A DNA stretch of 64,000 nt from NCBI GenBank assembly GCA_023213395.1, contig CM041465.1:151659741-151723740 (forward strand), read 5' to 3'. Origin of the DNA: Cycas panzhihuaensis. Taxonomy: Eukaryota; Cycadophyta. Shown piece by piece: positions 1 to 11,575 of the stretch (the stretch's first letter is position 1; every line of letters begins with the position of its first letter). The notes beneath the pieces were generated by a model. The model saw nothing but the letters and a program-made list of their open reading frames with translations, searched no databases and had not been told where the DNA came from. Made by a program: the position numbers and the translations under genes.

Positions 1-582
1 AAACAGATTTTGAAATATCTAAAGGGGACAATCAATTTTGGTCTTGAATACCGCAGAGGTGAGAAGATCAGGTTGCATGGCTATACTGGATCTTGATTGG
101 GAGGAGATTCTGATGATCGGAAGTCCACTGCTGGATACCTATTTAGTATTGGCAATGGATTTATTTCGTGGCAGTTGAAGAAGCAACATACAGTGGCGCT
201 ATCTTCTACAGAAGCAGAATATCAAGGACTCAGTGCTGGTGCGAAAGAAGAAGTATGGTTGTAAGGTCTCTTGGAATTTCTTAGCGTTTCCAATGGATGT
301 CCAATTCTCTTTGTTGATAATCAGAGTACCATTCGTCTATTGAAGAATCTAGAGTTTCATGCGCTTACAAAGCATATTAAGATTCAGCACCATTACGTTC
401 GTGAGCTGATCAAGTCAAGGAAACTACAGGTCGACTATTGTCCGAGTGAATTATAACTTGTGGACGTGTTTACCAAGCCTCTCACTGAAGACCATTTCAT
501 GAAGATGCGTACCGGATTAGGACTCACCGATGTTATCCTTGAGGGGGGATGTATCAACAAGGATAAAGAAGCTGCAGGATAG
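1..582 (+). pseudogene. copia pol C-terminus: RNase H relic of E1
   Basis: This encodes the C-terminal RNase H of a copia polyprotein, which degrades the RNA strand of the RNA:DNA hybrid during reverse transcription. Readable motifs in order are ILKYLKGT, RKSTAGYLFSIG, SSTEAEYQ (catalytic Glu region), VDNQSTIRLLKN (catalytic Asp region), TKHIKIQHHYVREL and DVFTKPL, then a stop at 580-582. It is dead: the usual YTDSDWAGD block reads YTGS-stop-LGGD, and further in-frame stops occur near 263 and 456. The longest open piece is 271-456. Only the last ~190 codons of pol are in the window. Confidence 0.85.
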
Positions 583-648
583 TCTCAGCCTTCGTGATAA
601 CTCAACGGTTGCACATTGCAGATTCCCCACATTCACATTAAGGGGGGA

Positions 649-987
649 TGTTAGCGTGGCAGTTAATTATTAAGCCACTTAATTAATGTTAATGTGGTTT
701 AATTATGTGAAAAGGTGTGAGCGAAAAGATGCGACTTATTTAGAGGGTCACAACCCTAATCGGGTGGCACCTCTTGGAGAATATAAAAGCCTTGAGGCCT
801 TGTATATTCATCATCCAAGTTCATTGTGTGATAATCAATGATCCCTTGAGGATCCTTTTATGGTGTGTTTTTTCCCGAAAGGGTTTCCCACGTATATCCT
901 GTGTTCTGTACCTATCTTCTATGTATATTTTATATTGTGCTTAGTATGTATGGTAAAAGATCCTACGTATGAGAACACATGTATGTC
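649..987 (+). repeat. 3' LTR of E1
   Basis: It begins TGTTAGCGTGG directly after the purine tract AAGGGGGGA. A TATA box (TATAAAAG, 782-789) lies about 135 bp in, as expected for a copia U3. The end is either ...AACACA at 979 or the edge of E2 at 987. No second copy is in the window, so the boundary rests on the PPT and the terminal dinucleotides only. Confidence 0.7.
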
Positions 988-1271
988 TGATAGTTGGTGG
1001 TGTTAAAAAATACCAGGGAGGTATTCCCACCCTTTAAATAGAGATTTTTGGGAAGGCAACAAGCACTATCACCCTACCTGTATGTTAGCTAATGTAAAAT
1101 TTAAAATATATTAAAAAATTAATAATAATAAATAAAACACATACCGTAATAAAGTAATGTTGGCTCCTAGTGGCTATTGGGAGGCTCAAGGTGCCCTAGA
1201 GGCCCTCAAAGGTGGCTTTGAGGGGCCCTATGAATATAGATCTTTTAATAACATTGGGATTATTTCCAACA
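988..1271 (-). repeat. 3' LTR of E2
   Basis: Read on the minus strand, it starts TGTTGGAAATAATCCC just after a PPT (TATGGGGGAGAA, plus-strand 1272-1284). It aligns along most of its length with 11228-11575: both share the block around GGGAGG..CCCACCC, AAATAGAGATTTTTGGG and CAAAGGTGGCTTTGAGG. Compared with the 5' LTR it lacks about 60 bp next to the left end (after TGATAG), either an internal deletion or loss during a rearrangement with E1. Confidence 0.85.
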
Positions 1272-1285
1272 TTCTCCCCCATAAA

Positions 1286-2840
1286 TCTAATATATACGAC
1301 TCCCAAATTGTCTCTAAACTTCTCAAATTTAAACTTTCCCAAGGCCTTTGTAAAAATATCTGCTGTCTAATTTTCAGTGCTGTAATAAGTCAACTCTATC
1401 TTATCTACTTGTACAAGTTCCCAAATGAAGTGGTGTTAGGTCCTAATATATTTTGTTTTGCCATGGAATACCAAATTTTTGGCCATTTGAATAGTGCTTG
1501 ATTGTCACACCAAATTCTAGTGGGACCTTGTTGTTTAATTTGAAAATCCTGTAAGAGTCTTCTTAACCATATTGATTCATAAGCTCCTAAAATTGTGGCT
1601 TTATACTCTGCCTCAGTTGTGGATAAGGAAATAGTATTTTATTTCTTTGTACTCCAAACTACTACTACTGATCCCATAATGAATACATAACCTGTGGTAG
1701 ACTCTCTGTCATTTACATCACCTGCCCAATCTGAATCTGTGTAACCAATTAACTGAAATTTGGATGTGGCTTTGTAATATAACCCAAAATCTAGAGTCCT
1801 TTTAAGGTATCTAAGGATTCTTTTAGCAGTTTGCCAATGAGACGTATTTAGATCCTACATGAACCTGGACACAACACTGACTGAATATGTTATATCTGGT
1901 CAAGTAGATGTTAAATATATTAGGCTGCCAATGAGATGTCTATAGAGTATGGGATCAACCAAAGTGAAGTCATTTGTCTTAGAAAGTTTGATTCTAATTT
2001 TTGTTGGTATTGTCAATGGTTTGTAGTTTGTCATTTTGAATCTTTATAGAAGATCCAATATATATTTGCATTGAGAAATGAATATTCCTTGTTTGTCCTG
2101 TCAGATTTCTAATCCTAGGAAGTAATACATGAGGCCTAAGTCTGTCATCTCAAATTCCTTACATATAGCATCTTTAAACTGATGTAAAGTATGGGAGTCA
2201 TTTCTGGTATAAATTAAATTATCCATATAGAGTCCTACAATCAATATTAAATTTTCCTTAATTTGGGTGTATAAGTTTGGATCTACTTGAGACCTTTCAA
2301 ACCCTTGATCCCTAAAATACTTATCAATGCGGGAATACCAAACCCTAGGTGCTTGTTTTAGACCATATAGTTCATTCTTTAACTTTTATACTTTATTTTC
2401 TTCCCCCCTGATTTCAAAGCTAAGGGGTTGAGTGACATAGATGTCTTCTTTGACATAACCATTTAAGAAAGCAATTTTCACATCCATTTGATAACCTTTC
2501 CAGCCTATTTGGGTAACTAAACTAATTATCATGCGAACAGATTCCATCCTAGTGACAAGGGTAAATGTTTCTGTATAGTCTATGCCTTCTCTTTGGGCAT
2601 ATCTTTTTGCAACCAATCGAGCTTTATATTTGTTGATGGAGCCATCAGAGTGGAACTTGATCTTATAGACCCATTTGGTGCTAATAACTTTCTTCTTTGG
2701 GGGTAGATCTACAAGTTCCCAAGTATCATTCTTAATAATGGATTTATATTCCTCTTTCATGGCTTTCTGTCGGCATTTATATTGACTAGCCTCATTAAAG
2801 TTTTGAGGTTCATGAATTTTGAGTACCTTTCTCATTAGGT
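1286..2840 (-). pseudogene. copia reverse transcriptase and RNase H relic of E2
   Basis: The open piece 2386-2835 (149 codons) is the N-terminal half of the copia RT: NDTWELVDLPPKKK, KWVYKIKF, KARLVAKRYAQREGIDY and QMDVKIAFLNG are plain. The reading continues leftward in the same domain order through YGLKQAPRVWY and an active-site segment reading LYMDNLIYT (YMDN at 2218-2229, where RT needs YxDD). RNase H follows: GYTDSDWAGD, STTEAEYKA, CDNQ and ADIFTKAL. The protein would copy element RNA into DNA in virus-like particles. Losing the second Asp of YxDD should abolish polymerisation. Several in-frame stops confirm a pseudogene. The RNase H acidic residues look preserved. Confidence 0.88.
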
Positions 2841-3921
2841 CAAAGTTGACCCTACATGAGTGTGTAGATCTTCTATTGTTATCGAATATATTTCTTAAGT
2901 CATAGTTGTATTGAACCCATTTGGGTAGATGTTGTGGTGGAGGTTGAGATGACGTTCCTTTCCTAGTGGGTTCCTAGATATTTCTCCACATAGGAGGCAT
3001 ATATTTGGATTTACTTGATGTGTCAAATTTAGTGGCAATCTCCTTCTATTTTTCTTGATTATCATGGTAGTATGTGTCTTCTTGAAATTTGACATCTCTA
3101 CTCACCATAACTTTTCTTGATTTTAGATCATAAACTTTGCAAGATTTAGAAGATTCACTATACTTAATAAAGATACATTTGACATTATGTTCATCCAACT
3201 TAGTTCTTTTTTGGTCAACGATGTGGGTATATGCTAGACATCCAAATACCCTAAGATGATGTATACTTAGTTTATAATTGATCCATGCTTCTTCTGGAGT
3301 TTTTCACCTAAGCGCTTTGGTGGAGCATTTATTAAGTAGGTAGACAGTTGTATGAATTGCTTCAACCCAAAATTCATGGCCAAAGTTTTTATCCTTAAGC
3401 ATACATCATACCATTTTGATGATAGTTCTATTTTCTCTTTCTACTACACTATTTTATTGTAGGGTGTAGGGGTTGGTAAGTTATCTCCTGATCCCATTAC
3501 GAATGCAATAATCCTTGAAAGTATTAGATGTAAACTCTCTCCCATTATCTGATCTTAGAGAAAGAATATGATATTCACTTTATCACTCAACAAAGTTTTT
3601 GAAATCAACAAAGTAGTTGAAAGTATCATATTTATATTTTAGAAAGAAAACCCATGTTTTTCTTGTAAAGTTATCAATAAATATGAGAAAATATTTTGTA
3701 CCTGCTAAGGAGGGAGTAGTCATTAGTCCATAAATATCTATGTATACTAGTTGAAGAGGGGCAGATGTTCAATGGCTAAAATCTGGAAAGCTTTCTCTAT
3801 GTTGTTTACTAAGAAGGCATCCCTCACACAACTTTTTATTGACATTAATAGGTGGTAAACCATTAACCATATCCAACCTTTTTATAAGAGCCAAACTGTT
3901 ATAGTTAAGGTGACTAAACCG
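2841..3921 (-). pseudogene. copia integrase relic of E2
   Basis: Integrase inserts the cDNA into the genome. On the minus strand the core reads YIDIYG (first Asp), FIDNFTRKTWVFF, LRSDNGREF (second Asp) and VVERENRT (Glu), so the DDE triad is still visible. LRVFGCLAYTH and VYDLKSRKVMVSRDVKF follow, typical of the copia integrase C-terminal side before RT. In-frame stops interrupt it, for example where Gln codons are expected before the VVE motif. The 66-codon open piece 2895-3095 lies in the integrase-RT linker and is probably not significant by itself. Confidence 0.85.
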
Positions 3922-4497
3922 TTAATGCCATAAATCACTATCCATTGTAGTTGAATTTCTGAGGGCATAGGTATCCAAAGGGGTGAGGATAAGTTTAAAT
4001 AAACAATCTTTAGTCATTATACCTTTGGCAACAATAGTTTCATTATTTCTTTTGTCTTTGGTGACACATTCGCCATTGTCAAAAATCATCTTATAATCTT
4101 GTCCCATCATCTGGCCTATCGATAGCAAGTTTTTCCTTAAGGCAGGGATGTATAGGACATCATCTAAGTATCTATATTTACCAATATTAGTCAACAAGAT
4201 AATGTTACCTTTTCCAACTGATTTGTAAGAAGTATTGTCTTCAAACATGATTGACCCTTTTCTATTTTTATCCAAGGTTTGAAATAAATATTCTTTATGG
4301 GTTATGTGGGTTGAGCAACTTGAATCGATATACCAGCTATCATCCTCTTCTTCCTTAGCAAAAATACTGGATAGAAATAATCGATTATTAACCTTTGATT
4401 CTGATGAATTTGAAGTGTGTCCTCTAGATGGTGGTTCATGTTTTGAAAAATATTTATCTTCAGTGTAACCATTTCTATGATAATAAGTATAATTCAA
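3922..4497 (-). pseudogene. copia gag zinc knuckle, protease and GAG-pre-integrase of E2
   Basis: An open stretch of 191 codons. Residues 3-16 lie exactly where a CX2CX4HX4C gag knuckle belongs, but the four ligand positions read Y, Y, Y and Y (4450-4491, around HRNG and TEDK). Residues 54-66 are the protease active site, reading SWYIDSSCSTHIT; the family needs D-(T/S)-G, so Gly is replaced by Ser. LLSIGQMMGQDYKMIF and the following GAG-pre-integrase region end near DSDLWH. Other cysteines in this frame (for example ECVTKD and KDCLFK) are intact, which makes the knuckle change stand out. The frame is open, but the product should lack zinc binding and protease activity. Confidence 0.85.
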
Positions 4498-4764
4498 TGG
4501 ATCTCTTCTCCCATAACTTAGGCTTCGACTTCTTGGTTGAGAATGATTAATATTGAAAGATCTCCCCCTTTCCTTATAAGATTAAGGAGGATTGTTTCTT
4601 AGTCGGTTATCATAATATTCCTGAGTTGATCTTGAAGGTTAAGAATTCCTGTGATAATGTGGACAACAAGGATGATTCTCAACTTGTCTCATTTGATTGG
4701 GATTTCTTAGAACGTTGGGATTTCTTGGAGGGTCTTCATGTTGTCGGGGTCCTCTTTATATCTT

Positions 4765-5523
4765 TTAGTGAGGGTCTTGATAACATGGAGGATCTTGTTT
4801 AGTTTCATTTCTAGAATTTCCACCTTTTCTCCTTAGAGGATATTCCTTTGGTCTTGATGTTCTTGTTTGGGAGTTAGAATGAATGTGGGCCTCTGTAGTA
4901 AAGGCATGTTCTAAAGATTTATTTATATTTTGTTGCTCTTCTATAGACATGAGCATGGCACTAAGTTGTTTTAGTTTGAGGGTACTTACATCTTTTGATA
5001 CACTAATACTAGTAGTTACCACTTCAAAATGTCTCATAGCTCCTACACATCTAAGGATCCTCTCAACTACCCTTTGTTCAGTTAGGGTATCCCCAAGTGA
5101 CCTCATTTGGTTAACAATATTTTGGACTTTGGTCATGAATTCAATTACTGATTCATAAGGCATCATATATAAATTTTTGAACTTACTTCTCAAGTTTTGT
5201 AGTTTAGAGGAGGCAGATCCTTCATATATTAGTTGTAAAGTGTCCCAAGCTTCTTTGGACTTAACTGATTCACTAACTCTTGAAAACACATGATCTTCTA
5301 AAGCGCAAAAGATAAGGGCTAAGTCTTCGTTATCCTTTTTGACATTTTCTTTGTATGTAACTTTTTTTACATCAGTTGGATTTGGTCCTAATTCGTTGTA
5401 ACCGGTTCTCAAAATATCCCACATGTCGTTAGCTATGAGGATGGGTCTCATCCTCCTACTCCAGTTCATGAAATTATTTCCATCAAATTTTGGAATAATT
5501 ATGTTCCCAAAACTAGATGTCAT
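4765..5523 (-). pseudogene. copia gag (nucleocapsid precursor) of E2
   Basis: A 252-codon open frame starting ATG at 5523. It reads IIIPKFDGNNFMNWSRRM, MWDILRTGYNE, AWDTLQLIYEGS, LQNLRSKFKNLYMM and FMTKVQNIVNQMRSLGD, the typical plant copia gag (UBN2/DUF4219-like) pattern. Gag forms the virus-like particle and packages element RNA. The frame is unusually intact next to pol, with Trp and Cys residues preserved. The C-terminal part is Arg/Lys/Ser-rich, then the frame ends; the knuckle lies beyond a stop-containing gap (4498-4764). The start agrees with the related gag of E3, whose frame begins at the same place relative to PKFDG. Confidence 0.88.
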
Positions 5524-8363
5524 TTTAAACTAAAGTTGTGTTAATCAAATGTGACAAATGAGATTTCAAAAAATGGTAAATGTGAATATGAAAATATAAA
5601 AAATATTTGAATTTAAATTTTTAAAAAAAGTTTAAATATAAAATTTATTTTTAAATATAACCCAAAGTTTTCCCCAAAGTTTTGAATAAGTGAACTAGGA
5701 CCTATTAAGGCTACTAGGCTCTAAGTTTAAGTTTCTCCTAAGGCAACCTTCGGTTGCTATCTTGTCTAGTGGTGCTTGCCAATAAATGGAAAAACAAGGA
5801 CCTAACATACTGGTACATGAGCACTAGGATCTATATACCTCAGTACATAGGCTGTTAAGAAGGTTTTTACACCCCCCTGAATTGTTGGTCCACCTGCACT
5901 GGACTTATGCCTAACGATAGATCTAGCAGTGAAGGTTCTCGAACCAAGGTACTCACCCTCTCCAGGTCTATCCTTGGTCCCCAAACACCATGAAAGGAAT
6001 AGGTTCTACACGTTAGCTTGTCACCAAATATACCTGATAGCTAATGGTTGTTCTCATCTAATATCAATAGGCCAATTAGCGTGTGCGGGGTGGTAACTTT
6101 AGGGTCCTAACCATTCCCCTTGCAAGGCTATAAAAATAAGATGGTTCAATTCAGGATTATCTTATTTAATATGAAAAATAGATTAATTAGTAGTGTGGTC
6201 TTACTTAGAAAAAAGATTCCTTTTATATAATAACAAAACTTGAAGATAAAATGAAATAAAATAATGATCTCTAAGCAAGATAAAATAAAATAATGATCTC
6301 TAAGCAAGATGAAATAAATATTAAACTTTTTAAAAGAAGTAAGACAGTAAATACTTTTTAAAAAAAATGCAATGCTCTTCAAATGAGTAAAAGATACCTT
6401 TGAAAATTAAATAAATAAAATGCAACTTTTATGAGTGCAAGTAGTAAGTGATATTTTTTAACAATGATGAATGAAAATAAAAAACTTTCAATAAGTGTAT
6501 GCCTTTTAAATAAATGACAAACTTATGAGATATAATTTTAAATATACTTTGAAGTACAATGAATATATAAGCAAATTTTAAATCTAAGATCCTATTTAAT
6601 TATGTAAATATGAATGGAAACTTTGATAATGAAAAATAAAGAGTCCTCAATGTTTAATTTTTTAAATGAGTAAATATAAAATTTTAATGCAAGAAAATAA
6701 TTTTTCCTTTTTAATGCATAAAATCCTTTTCCTTGAAGAAGATATACAAAGCTGAAAACTGAAATATATATGTATATTTTTACTTTAGAAAGATGAGGAA
6801 TGTAAAGAAACTTGTAAACAAAATAAATTATACCCATTTTAGTTGTAGGTCCACTTGGCTAGTTACTTGCTTTATGATAAATTTCTATTACTAAACAACT
6901 TATAAAAAAACTTATATGAAAGTCAAGTAAAAAACCTTAAACTTGTATTATAAGCAATCAATAAGAAATAAAATAGAACTTTCTTAAAAAAGTTTAGAGG
7001 ACAAGCCTATTAGGATATACTTGTATGCTCAAGTTTGACAGCTTCAAAGCTATACTAAACAACGTCAGAACAAGGTGAAATTGTACCAATATGAGGAACA
7101 ATAAAAAAAATATCCAATAGAACTGATCGTTTTGAAAACGGGTTCCTACAAGTCAATATTTGAATGAACAAAAGATATAACCCTCCTTTTGAGGCTCAAC
7201 GAGAGCTGGGGCTCAAAATCTTATAAAAATGCTAGTAAAAACATTATAAAGTAATAAGAAATGGCCAAATATGATTTAGAGAGCTGATTAATATATTTTC
7301 AATTGAAAAATTTTGAGAAACAATATGTGTAAATATATAATAATGATAATTAGAGGTTATTAAGTACTTTAACTTTAATGGCTTTGAAAATCAACAAAAA
7401 AACACATTAAAATGTATAGAAAACTATGCCAGTTCGAAGAGGAGTGAGTCAGATTCCCAACGAAACTAACAGAACTGAATTCTAATATAAAACAAAAAAG
7501 TTATGGTGAAAATAACAATACTTTTATGGTAAAATGTTTAAAAATTACTAAAGTGCCATTTTGGGTAATTAAAATAATGATAAAAATAAATCCTAAAAAA
7601 TAAAATAAATGGTTAATAATAAAGTTTATTGATAGAAGATGACTGCATAATAGATTCAGGTAGAAAATAATCACTTGGTAATAAAATATAATCTAATAAA
7701 AAAAAGGCTTTTATGAAAATAGTTGAAAACAGCCTTAAAACTCAATGAAAGACTTTAAACTGACCGAAAGTGGGTCAAATTAGTGCCAAATAGGTCATAT
7801 GACCAATCAAAATTATACCTCAGAAAATTCTAGACGTAATGGGGTAGGTTTCATCAGAAACTGATGACTTAGTCAAAAGTTATGGCAAAAAATAATCAAG
7901 TACCTTATGTTTTAAAAGTAAACTTAAAAAAAAATAAAAGGTAAAATGTTATATGCTTAAAATAACCCTCTTAGAATATCAACTTGAGAGTAGACTGGGC
8001 AAGGATTGAACCCAAGACCTGTTAGAAAATAAACCCCTCCATTACTAAGAGGGTGAACTTGCTCGTCAAGGTTTAATAAGATAAAATAAACCTTAAAGAC
8101 TAAGGCCCCTAAATAATGAGCTCTAAATCACATGAAGGTACACTGGGACCAAGGGTTAAATGCTGTGTGGATTGTAAATGATATTAAATTTAATTTAATT
8201 TAATATAAATCCTTAAAAGAACAAATATGTATACAAAAAAATGAATGCCCATTAACGGGCGACCTACACACGGTATATTGATTACAGAAAAAGGTGAAAA
8301 AAGGTTTGTAAACTCGGCGCTGAGTATATAAACAAATGTGAAAAAGGATGCACTGAGTATATA
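5524..8363 (-). other. 5' leader of E2, AT-rich, no coding sequence
   Basis: Untranslated leader between the gag start and the microsatellite. The block 5690-6130 is clearly related to 13980-14400 in the E3 leader (shared features around CTAGGCTCTAAGTTT, ACTCACCCTCTC and CCTTGCAA), so it is part of the family rather than foreign. The rest is A/T-rich with scattered short open frames (for example 5802-5984, 6146-6382, 6592-6837) that are not conserved in E3 and are not regarded as genes. Confidence 0.7.
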
Positions 8364-9244
<881 letters not shown>

Positions 9245-11213
9245 TATAAAATAAAGAAAAGGACAAGGAAAAAATTGCATTAGTGATTATCGCCCTTGCT
9301 TCAGATCAGCATTAACATGACTCTAACCAACGAAAACATGACTCTAACGAGGACAGTATACATAAGATTGGGAATTATTCTCTCATAAATACAAAGAGAG
9401 ATCGATCACATATAGGTTATCAGAGATCCGTTCTATCGTCCTCTATCTTTGTTAACTCCTCCAAGCTAAATCGCCATGAATAATTTTAATGCAAACGGAA
9501 GGGAGTTCTCTTGTGGCAATGAAGGATGTATCTTGAGCTACTGAGTTACCCTACTATTGATGCCAAGAATGCAAATAAATTTAGCCTGGCCAAGCAATTT
9601 CTTAGAACACTTTAAACACTTTGTGGGAAGACTGCAATCAGGGAGGTGATAAAGGTCTAAGCTAGTGGGTCCCTTTGAGAATTTCCCCTCAGAAGGCATA
9701 TGTAAATTTACCTTTTCTTGACATTGTTGGTCACGTGTCCCTAGGATCTAAAAATAAATACAGGCCTGTTGTGAGTTTTATTATAGATCGGTAGCAGTAT
9801 ATGCTAATTCCCATTCATGGAGACACAATCTTCAAGTACACAAGAACTAAGCTCGAGATCATCAAAGAGACATAAGTCAACTATTATAAAAAAATTGACG
9901 AGGAGAATTCAGGATTAGTGATTGAATTAAAATAGAAACAACTAGAAATAGCCAAGATGTTGGAGGATATGCATCCAAAGGTCATGGGATTATTACATGT
10001 ATGGCTGCTAGAAATAATGCTATTATTGTGGGGACGAATAGAGGTTAGAGAGAAACAAACGTGTCGTGTTCAACGAATCTGAGGAGAAAAGTGAGCGCAG
10101 AGTTTGGTATCAAAGGATGGATTCATTTTGTTTCCTATGGGACGAGAAGAGGATGGTGAAGAGCAACAAACTAGATGTAGGACTGTGCTCGAGGTATGGG
10201 GGAGGAGCGATAGATGGCGGGACTGGTAATCAGAGGATGTCCAAATGAAGTAAATGATCAATAGATCTTAAGTACAATTCTTGCTGGAACTCCAGCTTAA
10301 GGCATTTGGATTCATCTTAGGAAGAATCCATGAGGTCAAGGGTAATGGTATACCTACGTTTGGTAGGTCAGATCTGAATAGTGGCTCCCATGGTAATGGT
10401 AGACAATGATGCTCCCTGGCAACGACGCTAACTGCCAATAGAAGACGAACAAAGGATGTAGGGTAATTTTGGTAATGCTTTATAGGACCAAAACAAGACA
10501 CTTCAGGCTGAGGTTTAAGAGAAAGGTAAGAGAATGCAGAAGCTCTAGAGAGCAAGGTGGGAGAAACTATTGTGGCAGAGAGACAATGCCTAAAGAAAAA
10601 GATTCTTACTTCAACAACCAAGATGGCAGATGGCTTGGGTTGAGCTTAATTCGAATAAGTTCAAGAAAAAAAAAATAATACAATGAAATACAAAGTAGCA
10701 ACACACCCAACATGAATGAGAATGAGATACACAAAAGCTTTCAGGCCACCGGTTTCTCTAAAATAATAGAAAAGTGTAGGGAGTTAAAGAGATTTGCAGT
10801 AGAACAGGCTGAGAGAGAGAGAAGCTGTAGAACACCACAGGTTGGTTGAAAAAAAAATTGGTATTTCAACAAGGATCTATGTTCAGCCCGATCACATAAA
10901 TGCATCAAATAAACTAGATTTTTAAATATATTCACAAAAAATATATCAAATAAATAAAAGGACACACACATATATATATATATGTGTGTGTGTATTTATA
11001 TTTGAAAAAGCACAAAGAACCTGGTAAATTGTGACAAGTTTGCAGTGCTAGCTTCAGAACGTGACAATGTCTTACACAATGGACGAAACTCTAAACTGTC
11101 TTCTCTAGTGAATAGGTGAGTTTGTTAGGATCTTAACTAGCAGTCATATGCAGGTGTTTTTCCAGATGTATGAGAAGGTAGATCAGCATAAGCAGATATC
11201 AAACACCTCTTTG
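9245..11213. other. unassigned right part of the E2 leader
   Basis: About 2 kb between the microsatellite and the E2 PBS. It is less AT-rich than the rest of the leader. The short overlapping open frames (10066-10248 +, 10268-10621 -, 10469-10678 +, 10741-10971 -) carry no motif I recognise. A small palindromic microsatellite (ACAC..TATA..GTGT) sits at about 10961-10994. It may be ordinary leader, or an old insertion whose ends I cannot define. Confidence 0.5.
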
Positions 11214-11225
11214 GCTCTGATACCA
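11214..11225 (-). other. primer-binding site of E2
   Basis: Plus-strand GCTCTGATACCA is the reverse complement of TGGTATCAGAGC, the plant copia PBS that pairs with the 3' end of initiator Met tRNA. It lies two bases from the TG edge of the LTR at 11228. This identifies that LTR as the 5' LTR of the element extending to the left. Confidence 0.92.
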
Positions 11226-11227
11226 AA

Positions 11228-11575
11228 TGATAGATTTAAAGGAGCAGAGCACGACTTTAGATCATGAGAATTTTGAGAAAACAAGTGATTTCCAATAGTT
11301 GGTAGTGTTAAAAATACTAGGGAGGTTTTCCCACCCTTTAAATAGAGATTTTTGGGTAGGGGACAAGCGCCATCACCCTACCTGTACGTTAGCTGACGTA
11401 AAATTTAAAATATATTAAAAAAATAATAATAATAAATAAGACACATACCTTAATAAAGTTATGTCAACTCCTAGTGGCTATTGGGAGGCTCAAGGTGCCC
11501 TAGGGACCCTCAAAGGTGGCTTTGAGGGGCCCTAGGCACATAGGTCTTTTAATGGCATTGGGATTATTTCTAACA
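11228..11575 (-). repeat. 5' LTR of E2
   Basis: 348 bp, starting TGATAG next to the PBS and ending TCTAACA. It is paired with the 3' LTR at 988-1271. No PPT follows on its right; the sequence goes straight into integrase of E3, which excludes the alternative that this is the 3' LTR of E3. Confidence 0.87.

Larger units (their letters stand above)
1..987 (+). mobile_element. E1: 3' part of a Ty1/copia retrotransposon
   Basis: The window opens inside a plus-strand copia element. What is seen is the RNase H end of pol, a purine-rich PPT at about 640-648 and a 3' LTR starting TG at 649. The 5' part lies outside the window. The right edge abuts the 3' LTR of the opposite-strand element E2 with no recognisable spacer, so the exact LTR end (979 or 987) is uncertain. 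The copia assignment rests on the order RNase H - PPT - LTR and on copia RNase H motifs. Confidence 0.85.

Noticed and set aside
5802-5984. A 60-codon minus-strand frame in the E2 leader
   Set aside because: The homologous part of the E3 leader does not keep the frame, so it is not coding.
10066-10971. Small overlapping frames in the E2 leader (both strands)
   Set aside because: Short, antiparallel, no motif, no conservation visible within the window.
11228-11575. LTR at 11228-11575 as the 3' LTR of E3
   Set aside because: A PBS is on its left and no PPT on its right, so it is the 5' LTR of E2.
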